Notes under the pieces: model-generated | What the model saw: the letters and a program-made list of their open reading frames with translations, nothing else | Told to the model about the DNA's origin: nothing | The model's database searches: none | NCBI RefSeq assembly: GCF_037975245.1 | Contig: NC_092563.1 | Location: 11,127,001-11,191,000, forward strand | Length of the DNA: 64,000 nucleotides | Reading direction: 5' to 3' | From: Apostichopus japonicus | Lineage: Eukaryota; Echinodermata; Holothuroidea; Aspidochirotida; Stichopodidae | Program-made: the position numbers and the translations under genes | Part shown: one piece after another, positions 23,101 to 31,969 of the stretch | Layout of the letters: each line of letters begins with the position of its first letter | Position numbering within the stretch: the stretch's first letter is position 1

Positions 23101-26100
23101 CTATAAATTTATTGCATCGGGCGAGATCACGTCAAAATGTGCAACTCGTCAATTTGCAGAAAATTGATGCAATTCCTTATCTCGTCAGAACGTTAATTTC
23201 TGGATTTTGGCCATTATGTCGAGAAGGCAACGAAGTGTGAAACACGTTAATTTGCAGAAAATATATGCATCGGGCGAGATCACGTCAAAATGTGCACCTC
23301 GTCAATTTGCCTCAAGTTTATGTATTAGGCGAGATCACCTTAGAGTGTGCAACTTGTCAATTTGCAGGAAATTTATGCATTGGGCGAGATCACGTCAAAC
23401 TGGGCAACTCGTCAATTTTCAAGAAATATATCGCATCGGGCGACATAACGTCAAAGTGTGCAACTCGTCAATTTGCTGGAAATTTATTGCATCGGGCGAG
23501 ATCACGTCAAAATGGGCAACTCATCAATTTGCAGGAAGTTTATTGCATCGGGCGAGATCACGTCAAAATGGGCAACTCGTCAATTTGCTATAAATTCATT
23601 GCATCGGGCGAGATCACGTCAAAATGTGCACCTCGTCAATTTGCCTCAAGTTTATGTATTAGGCGAGATCACCTTAGAATGTGCAACTTGTCAATTTGCT
23701 GGAAATTTATGCATCGGGCGAGATCACGTCAAACTGGGCAACTCGTCAATTTTCAAGAAATATATCGCATCGGGCGACATAACGTCAAAATGGGCAACTC
23801 GTCAATTTGCAAGAAATTTATTGCATCGGACGAGATCACGTCAAACTGGGCAACTTGTCAATTTTCAAGAAATATATCGCATCGGGCGAGATCACGTTAG
23901 AGTGTGGCAACTAGTCAATTTGCTGGAAATTTATTGCATCGGGCGAGATCACGTCAAAATGGGCAACTCGTCAATTTGCTGGAAATTTATTGCATCGGGC
24001 GAGATCACGTCAAAATGGGCAACTCGTCAATTTGCTGGAAATATATCGCATCGGGCGAGATCACGTCAAAATGGGCAACTCGTCAATTTGCTGGAAATAT
24101 ATCGCATCGGGCGAGATAACGTCAAAATTTGCAACTCGTCAATTTACAAGAAATTTATTGCATCGGGCGAGATCACGTCAAAATGTGCAACTCGTCAATT
24201 TGCAGAAAATTGATGCAATTTCATATCTCGTCAAAACTTTAATTTTCTGGAATTTTGGCCATTATGTCGAGAAGGCAACAAAGTGTGCAACACGTTAATT
24301 TGCAGAAAATTTATGCATTGGGCGAGATCACGTCAAAATGTGCACCTCGTCAATTTGCCTCAAGTTTATGCATTGGGCGAGATCACGTCAAAATTTGCAA
24401 TTCGTCAATTTGCCTCAAGTTTATGTTTTAGGCGAGATCACGTTAGAGTGTGCAACTTGTCAATTTGCAGGAAATTTATTGCACTGGGCGAGATAACGTC
24501 AAAGTGTGCAACTCATCAATTTGCAAGAAATTTATTGCATTGGGCGAGATAACGTCAAAATGTGCAACTCATCAATTTGCAGGAAGTTTATACATTGGGC
24601 GAGATCACGTCAAAATGGGCAACTCGTCAATTTGCTGGAAATTTATTGCCTCGGGCGAGATCACGTCAAAATGTGCAACTCGTCAATTTGCAGAAAATTG
24701 ATGCAATTCCTTACCTCGTCAGAACGTTAATTTTCTGGAATTTTGGCCATTATGTCGAGAAGGCAACGAAATGTGCAACACGTTAATTTGCAGAAAATAT
24801 ATGCATCTGGCGAGATCACGTAAAAATGTGCACCTCGTCAATTTGCCTCAAGTTTATGTATTAGGCGAGATCACCTTAGAGTGTGCAACTTGTCAATTTG
24901 CAGGAAATTTATGCATCGGGCGAGATCACGTCAAACTGGGCAACTCGTCAATTTTCAAGAAATATATCGCATCGGGCGACATAACGTCAAAATGGGCAAC
25001 TCGTCAATTTGCAAGAAATTTATTGCATCGGACGAGATCACGTCAAAATGTGCAACTCGTCAATTTGCCTCAAGTTTATGTATTATGCGAGATCACCTTA
25101 GAGTGTGCAACTGGTCAATTTGCAGGAAATTTATGCATTGGGCGAGATCACGTCAAACTGGGCAACTCGTCAATTTTCAAGAAATTTATTGCATAGGGCG
25201 AGATAACATCAAAGTGTGCAACTCATCAATTTGCAGGAAGTTTATACATTGGGCGAGATCACGTCAAAATGGGCAACTCGTCAATTTGCTGGAAATTTAT
25301 TGCCTCGGGCGAGATCACGTCAAAATGTGCACCTCGTCAATTTGCCTCAAGTTTATGTATTAGGCGAGATCACCTTAGAGTGTGCAACTTGTCAATTTGC
25401 AGGAAATTTATGCATTGGGCGAGATCACGTCAAACTGGGCAACTCGTTAATTTTCAAGAAATATATCGCATCGGGCGAGATAACGTCAAAGTGTGCAACT
25501 CGTCAATTTGCAGGAAGTTTATTGCATCGGGCGAGATCACGTCAAAATGGGCAACTCGTCAATTTGCTATAAATTTATTGCATCGGGCGAGATCACGTCA
25601 AAATGTGCAATTCGTCAATTTGCAGAAAATTGATGCAATTCCTTATCTCGTCAGAACGTTAATTTCTGGAATTTTGGCCATTATGTCGAGAAGGCAACGA
25701 AGTGTGAAACACGTTAATTTGCAGAAAATATATGCATCGGGCGAGATCACGTCAAAATGTGCACCTCGTCAATTTGCCTCAAGTTTATGTATTAGGCGAG
25801 ATCACCTTAGAGTGTGCAACTTGTCAATTTGCAGGAAATTTATGCATCGGGCGAGATCACGTCAAACTGGGCAACTTGTCAATTTTCAAGAAATATATCG
25901 CATCAGGCGAGATCACGTAAGAGTGTGGCAACTAGTCAATTTGCTGGAAATTTATCGCATCGGGCGAGATCACGTCAAAATGGGCAACTCGTCAATTTGC
26001 TGGAAATTTATTGCATCGGGCGAGATCACGTCGAAATGGGCAACTCGTCAATTTGCTGGAAATATATCGCATCGGGCGAGATAACGTCAAAATTTGCAAC

Positions 26101-26700
26101 TCGTCAATTTACTAGAAATTTATTGCATCGGGCGAGATCACGTCAAAATGTGCAACTCGTCAATTTGCAGAAAATTGATGCAATTCCTTACCTCGTCAGA
26201 ACGTTAATTTTCTGGAATTTTGGCCATTATGTCGAGAAGGCAACGAAGTGTGCAACACGTTAATTTGCAGAAAATATATGCATCTGGCGAGATCACGTAA
26301 AAATGTGCACCTCGTCAATTTGCCTCAAGTTTATGTATTAGGCGAGATCACCTTAGAGTGTGCAACTTGTCAATTTGCAGGAAATTTATGCATCGGGCGA
26401 GATCACGTCAAACTGGGCAACTCGTCAATTTTCAAGAAATATGTCGCATCGGGCGACATAACGTCAAAATGGGCAACTCGTCAATTTACAAGAAATTTAT
26501 TGCATCGGACGAGATCACATCAAAATGGGCAACTCGTCAATTTGCTGGAAATTTATTGCATCGGGCGAGATCACGTCAAAATGTGCATCTCGTGAATTTG
26601 CAGAAAATTGATGCAATTCCATATCTCGTCAAAACGTTAACTTTCTGGAATTTTGGCCATTATGTCGAGAAGGCAACAAAGTGTGCAACTCGTTAATTTG
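20190..26700 (-). repeat. Diverged marker monomers and higher-order units in the right 56-bp array
   Basis: The diverged pair (GATGCAATTCCATATCTCG, then GAATTTTGGCCATTATGTCG, then AGAAGGCAACAAAGTGTG) recurs with GAGAAGGC at 20251, 21579, 22178, 23221, 24269, 24757, 25688, 26234 and 26667. Minor variants mark larger units. The CAACAAAG/CAACACG type at 21579 and 24269 is 2690 bp apart and followed by the same monomers. The GCATCTGGCGAG type after 22178, 24757 and 26234 repeats at 2579 and 1477 bp. The AAGTGTGAAACACG type at 23221 and 25688 repeats at 2467 bp. The right arm has nine marker pairs against four in the left. Confidence 0.75.
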
Positions 26701-27080
26701 CAGAAAATTTATGCATTGGGCGAGATCACGTCAAAATGTGCACCTCGTCAATTTGCCTCAAGTTTATGCATTGGGCGAGATCACGTCAAAATTTGCAATT
26801 CGTCAATTTGCCTCAAGTTTATGTATTAGGCGAGATCACGTTAGAGTGTGCAACTTGTCAATTTGCAGGAAATTTATTGCATTGGGCGAGATAACGTCAA
26901 AGTGTGCAACTCATCAATTTGCAGGAAGTTTATGCATTGGGCGAGATCACGTCAAAGTGTGCAACTCATCAATTTGAAGGAAGTTTATGCATTGGGCGAG
27001 ATCACGTCAAAGTGTGCAACTCATCAATTTGCAGGAAGTTTATGCATTGGGCGAGATCACGTCAAAATGGGCAACTCGTC

Positions 27081-27164
27081 AATTTGCAGAAATTGATGCA
27101 ATAGAGGAAATCAGTTATCTCGTCAAATTTCTAGGATATTGTCGAGATTTCGTGAGTGTGCAAC
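27081..27164 (-). repeat. Second diverged unit, inverted right-arm copy
   Basis: GATGCAATAGAGGAAATCAG, then TTATCTCGTCAAATTTCTAG, then GTCGAGATTTCGTGAGTG is the reverse-orientation relative of the units at 15957 and 18295, with several substitutions. In this arm it sits about 350 bp from the 147-bp junction. In the left arm its relatives are 2.9 and 5.2 kb inside. This displacement is evidence that the 56-bp arms have been reshuffled since the inversion. Confidence 0.7.
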
Positions 27165-27272
27165 TCGTTAATTTGAACGAAATATATGCATTGGGCGAGA
27201 TCACGTCAAAATGTGCAACTCGTCAATATGCTGGAAATTTATGCACTGGAAGAGATTCGTTATCTCGTCAAA

Positions 27273-27515
27273 ACAGCAAATGCATCCAATCTTTTCTGCA
27301 AATTGACGAGTGACAACACTTGCATGCGATCTCGACAAAATGACAAAATTCAGAAACTTATTGACGAAATGACGGATCTCTTCAGTGCATCGATTCTTAT
27401 CGCAAATTGACGAGTTGCGCAGGTGCCTGCAGTCTCGACACGATGAAAAAATTGAGTAAATTTGTAACGTATTGACGAGATAACGGATTTCCATTAACAA
27501 TATAAGCTACAGCAA
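27273..27515 (+). repeat. Right edge segment, mirror image of 13085-13312
   Basis: Within about 27272-27300 the array flips locally from CTCGTCAAAACAGC to CTGCAAATTGACGAGTGAC. It then runs to GGAAATCCGTT read backwards (AACGGATTTCC) and ends at CCATTAACAATATAAGC, next to GCTACAGCAACTCGTAGG of the 147-bp satellite. Reverse complemented, this segment and about 70 bp inside it match the left edge with roughly 12 differences over about 300 bp, including GGCAAG/GGCACC, GCGAGAAG/GCGATAAG and GATTACG/GATAACG. Both edges share the same breakpoint and the same local flip. Confidence 0.85.
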
Positions 27516-27700
27516 CTCGTAGGGCCCCCATGCACACCAACTATGGAGTTGTTGCGACCTTGCCTCCTTGAGATATAGCGTTTACAAAGGTCTCTCACCA
27601 TTACGACCCTTGTGATCCCAGATGATCTTTGAACTCTACCAAAAACAATGGGCTACAGGTAAGTCGTAGGACCCACCTGCACACCAACTATGGAGTTGTT
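27516..27700 (-). repeat. Diverged edge monomers of the right 147-bp array
   Basis: The first monomer after the junction has private changes: GGGCCCCCATGCAC, GAGATATAGCG, CCATTACGACCCTTGTGATC and GATGATCTTTGAACTC. As on the left side, decay is concentrated at the edge. The junction monomer shares the GGATCA/TGATCC change with the left edge monomer (near 12975), which supports common descent of the two edges. Confidence 0.75.
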
Positions 27701-27769
27701 CCGAGATCGCCTCCATGAGATATCGCGTTTACAAATGTCACTCACCATTTCGACCCTGCTGACCACAGA

Positions 27770-27782
27770 TGACCTTTGACCT
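27770..27782 (-). promoter_or_regulatory. DR1 nuclear-receptor-type motif (exemplar, inverted arm)
   Basis: TGACCTTTGACCT, the reverse complement of AGGTCAAAGGTCA, is present in the majority of right-arm monomers. Common decay forms are TGACCTTTGACTT and TGACATTTGACCT. This entry stands for the whole set. Confidence 0.6.
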
Positions 27783-27802
27783 CTACCAAAAACAATGGGC
27801 TA

Positions 27803-27811
27803 CAGGTAAGT
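27803..27811 (+). other. 5' splice-site consensus in satellite (right exemplar)
   Basis: CAGGTAAGT is a perfect 5' splice-site match within GGGCTACAGGTAAGTCG. Monomers with CCGGTAAGT, ACGGTAAGT or CAGGTAATT are weaker or broken versions. In the right arm the intact form lies on the plus strand, which points away from the centre of the inverted repeat. Confidence 0.55.
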
Positions 27812-27830
27812 CGTAGGTCCCCCCGGCACA

Positions 27831-27846
27831 CCAACTATGGAGTTGG
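27831..27846. other. Dyad CCAACT-ATGG-AGTTGG (exemplar)
   Basis: A 6-bp perfect inverted repeat with a 4-bp spacer is present in the GGAGTTGGTGCG subclass. Most other monomers have a 5-bp stem (CAACT/AGTTG). It could be a dimer binding site or a tiny cruciform, or simply chance kept by amplification. Confidence 0.4.
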
Positions 27847-30800
27847 TGCGACCTTGTCTCCTTGAGATATCGCGTTTACAAATGTCACTCACCATTTCGA
27901 CCCTGCTGACCACAGATGACCTTTGACCTCTACCAAAAACAATGGGCTACAGGTAAGTCGTAGGTCCCCCCGGCACAGCAACTATGGAGTTGTTGCGACC
28001 TTGCCTCCTTGAGATATCGCGTTTACAAATGTCACTCACCATTTCGACCCTGCTGACCACAGATGACCTTTGACCTCTACCAAAAGCAATGGGCTATAGG
28101 TAAGTCGTAGGTCCCCCCGGCACACCAACTAAGGAGTTGTTGCGACCTTGCCTCCTTGAGATATCGCGTTTACAAATGTCACTCACCATTTCGACCCTGC
28201 TGACCACAGATGACCTTTGACCTCTACCAAAAACAATGGCCTACAGGTAAGTCGTAGGTCCCCCCTGTACACCGACTATGGAGTTGTTGCGACCTTGCCT
28301 CCTTGAGATATCGCGTTTTAAAAGGTCACTCACCATTTCGACCCTGCTGACCACAGATGACCTTTGACTTCTACCAAAAACAATGGGCTAACGGTAAGTC
28401 GTAGGTCCCCCCTGCACACCAACTATGGAGTTGTTCCGAGATCGCCTCCTTGAGATATCACGTATTAAATGGTCACTCAACATTTCGACCATGGTGACCC
28501 CAGATGACCTTTGACATCTACCAAAAACAATGGGCTACAGGTAAGTCGTAGGACCCACCTGCACACCAACTATGGAGTTGTTGCGACCTTGCCTCCTTGA
28601 GATATCGCGTTTACAAAGGTCTCTCACCATTTCGACCCTGCTGACCACAGATGACCTTTGACCTCTACCAAAAACAATGGGCTACCGGTAAGTCGTAGGT
28701 CCCCCCCCCCTGCACACCAAATATGGAGATGTTGCGACCTTGCCTCCATGAGATATCGCGTGTACAAATGTCACTCACCATTTCGACCCTGCTGACCACA
28801 GATGACCTTTGACCTCTACCAAAAACAATGGGCTACCGGTAAGTCGAAGGTCCCCCCGGCACACCAACTATGGAGTTGTTGCGACCTTGCCTCCTTGAGA
28901 TATCACGTTCACAAATGTCACTCACCATTTCGACCCTGCTGACCACAGATGACCTTTGACCTCTACCAAAAACAATGGGCTACCGGTAAGTCGAAGGTCC
29001 CCCCGGCACACCAACTATGGAGTTGTTGCGACCTTGCCTCCTTGAGATATCGCGTTGTAAAAGGTCACTCACCATTTCGACCCTGCTGACCACAGATGAC
29101 CTTTGACTTCTACCAAAAACAATGGGCTAACGGTAAGTCGTAGGTCCCCCCCTGAACACCAACTATGGAGTTGTTGCGACCTTGCCTCCATGAGATATCG
29201 TGTTTACAAATGTCACTCACCATTTCGACCCTGCTGACCACAGATGACATTTGACCTCTACCAAAAACAATGAGCTACAGGTAAGTCGTAGGTCCCCCCT
29301 GCACACCAACTATGGAGTTGTTCCGAGATCGCCTCCTTGAGATATCACGTTCACAAATGTCACTCACCATTTCGACCCTGCTGACCACAGATGACCTTTG
29401 ACCTCTACAAAAAACAATGGGCTACAGGTAAGTCGTAGGTCCCCCCCGGCACACCAACTATGGAGTTGTTCAGAGATCGCCTCCTTGAGATATCACGTTC
29501 ACAAATGTCACTCACCATTTCGACCCTGCTGACCACAGATGACCTTTGACTTCTACCAAAAACAATGGGCTAACGGTAAGTCGTAGGTCCCCCCCTGAAC
29601 ACCAACTATGGAGTTGGTGCGACCTTGCCTCCTTGAGATATCGCGTTTACAAATGTCACTCACCATTTCGACCCTGCTGACCACAGATGACCTTTGACCT
29701 CTACCAAAAACAATGGGCTACAGGTAAGTCGTAGGTCCCCCCGGCACACCAACTATGGAGTTGGTGCGACCTTGTCTCCTTGAGATATCGCGTTTACAAA
29801 TGTCAATCACCATTTCGACCCTGCTGACCACAGATGACCTTTGACCTCTACCAAAAACAATGGGCTACAGGTAAGTCGTAGGTCCCCCCGGCACAGCAAC
29901 TATGGAGTTGGTGCGACCTTGCCTCCTTGAGATATCGCGTTTACAAATGTCACTCACCATTTCGACCCTGCTGACCACAGATGACCTTTGACCTGTACCA
30001 AAAACAATGGGCTACAGGTAAGTCGTAGGTCCCCCCGGCACACCAACTATGGAGTTGTTGCGACCTTGCCTCCTTGAGATATCGCGTTTACAAATGTCAC
30101 TCACCATTTCGACCCTGCTGACCACAGATGACCTTTGACCTCTACCAAAAGCAATGGGCTATAGGTAAGTCGTAGGTCCCCCCGGCACACCAACTAAGGA
30201 GTTGTTGCGACCCTGCCTCCTTGAGATATCGCGTTTACAAATGTCACTCACCATTTCGACCCTGCTGACCACAGATGACCTTTGACCTCTACCAAAAACA
30301 ATGGCCTACAGGTAAGTCGTAGGTCCCCCCTGTACACCGACTATGGAGTTGTTGCGACCTTGCCTCCTTGAGATATCGCGTTTTAAAAGGTCACTCACCA
30401 TTTCGACCCTGCTGACCACAGATGACCTTTGACTTCTACCAAAAACAATGGGCTAACGGTAAGTCGTAGGTCCCCCCTGCACACCAACTATGGAGTTGTT
30501 CCGAGATCGCCTCCTTGAGATATCACGTATTAAATGGTCACTCAACATTTCGAACATGGTGACCCCAGATGACCTTTGACATCTACCAAAAACAATGGGC
30601 TACAGGTAAGTCGTAGGACCCACCTGCACACCAACTATGGAGTTGTTGCGACCTTGCCTCCTTGAGATATCGCGTTTACAAAGGTCTCTCACCATTTCGA
30701 CCCTGCTGACCACAGATGACCTTTGACCTCTACCAAAAACAATGGGCTACCGGTAAGTCGTAGGTCCCCCCCCCCCTGCACACCAAATATGGAGATGTTG

Positions 30801-31700
30801 CGACCTTGCCTCCATGAGATATCGCGTGTACAAATGTCACCCACCATTTCGACCCTGCTGACCACAGATGACCTTTGACCTCTACCAAAAACAATGGGCT
30901 ACCGGTAAGTCGTAGGTCCCCCCTGCACACCAACTATGGAGTTGTTCCGAGATCGCCTCCTTGAGATATCACGTTCACAAATGTCACTCACCATTTCGAC
31001 CCTGCTGACCACAGATGACCTTTGACCTCTACCAAAAACAATGGGCTACCGGTAAGTCGAAGGTCCCCCCGGCACACCAACTATGGAGTTGTTGCGACCT
31101 TGCCTCCTTGAGATATCGCGTTGTAAAAGGTCACTCACCATTTCGACCCTGCTGACCACAGATGACCTTTGACTTCTACCAAAAACAATGGGCTAACGGT
31201 AAGTCGTAGGTCCCCCCCTGAACACCAACTATGGAGTTGTTGCGACCTTGCCTCCATGAGATATCGTGTTTACAAATGTCACTCACCATTTCGACCCTGC
31301 TGACCACAGATGACATTTGACCTCTACCAAAAACAATGAGCTACAGGTAAGTCGTAGGTCCCCCCTGCACACCAACTATGGAGTTGTTCCGAGATCGCCT
31401 CCTTGAGATATCACGTTCACAAATGTCACTCACCATTTCGACCCTGCTGACCACAGATGACCTTTGACCTCTACAAAAAACAATGGGCTACAGGTAAGTC
31501 GTAGGTCCCCCCCCGGCACACCAACTATGGAGTTGTTCAGAGATCGCCTCCTTGAGATATCACGTTCACAAATGTCACTCACCATTTCGACCCTGCTGAC
31601 CACAGATGACCTTTGACTTCTACCAAAAACAATGGGCTAACGGTAAGTCGTAGGTCCCCCCCTGAACACCAACTATGGAGTTGGTGCGACCTTGCCTCCT
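27840..31700 (-). repeat. Higher-order repeat of 13-14 monomers, two copies
   Basis: CTTGTCTCC at 27853 and 29771 is offset by 1918 bp (13 monomers). CCAACTAAGGAG (28131 and 30196) and the CAAATATGGAGATG marker (28718 and 30784) are offset by 2065-2066 bp (14 monomers). The second copy has therefore gained one monomer, located near 29890-30040. The pre-marker C run is 10 C at 28701 and 11 C at 30766, while other copies have 6-8. Confidence 0.78.
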
Positions 31701-31969
31701 TGAGATATCGCGTTTACAAATGTCACTCACCATTTCGACCCTGCTGACCACAGATGACCTTTGACCTCTACCAAAAACAATGGGCTACAGGTAAGTCGTA
31801 GGTCCCCCCGGCACACCAACTATGGAGTTTTTGCGACCTTGCCTCCTTGAGATATCGCGTTTACAAATGTCACTCACCATTTCGACCCTGCTGACCACAG
31901 ATGACCTTTGACCTCTACCAAAAGCAATGGGCTACAGGTAAGTCGTAGGTCCCCCCGGCACACCAACTA

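Larger units (their letters stand above)
19708..27272 (-). repeat. 56-bp satellite array, right arm (about 135 monomers, inverted)
   Basis: This is the same 56-bp family as the left arm in reverse complement. Landmarks on the plus strand are GGGCGAGATCACGTCAAAATG, GGCAACTCGTCAATTTGC and TGGAAATTTATTGCATC. All three plus-strand frames are open over long stretches, giving open frames up to 271 codons. The arm is about 1.2 kb longer than the left one. Its series of variant monomers is not collinear with the left arm beyond the outer edge, so arrays on the two sides have been rearranged or amplified separately after the inversion. No insertion is seen. Confidence 0.95.

Noticed and set aside
13313-27272. 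CRISPR-like array (short regular repeat).
   Set aside because: The 56-bp units are contiguous with no unique spacers between conserved repeats, and variation is scattered across the whole unit. No cas-like gene is present.
13590-27313. Dozens of open frames of 60-314 codons as a family of repeat proteins.
   Set aside because: All lie inside the 56-bp array and cycle through the three frames of one monomer. Overlapping frames are open simultaneously, and no unique or domain sequence is present. I treat them as consequences of a stop-free repeat strand.
13000-27600. Inverted structure as a simple fold-back read or assembly artefact.
   Set aside because: The arms differ by several percent at the edges, have different lengths, monomer orders and variant classes, and each arm has its own higher-order units. 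An artefactual join of two true loci at 19.7 kb is still possible and needs spanning reads.
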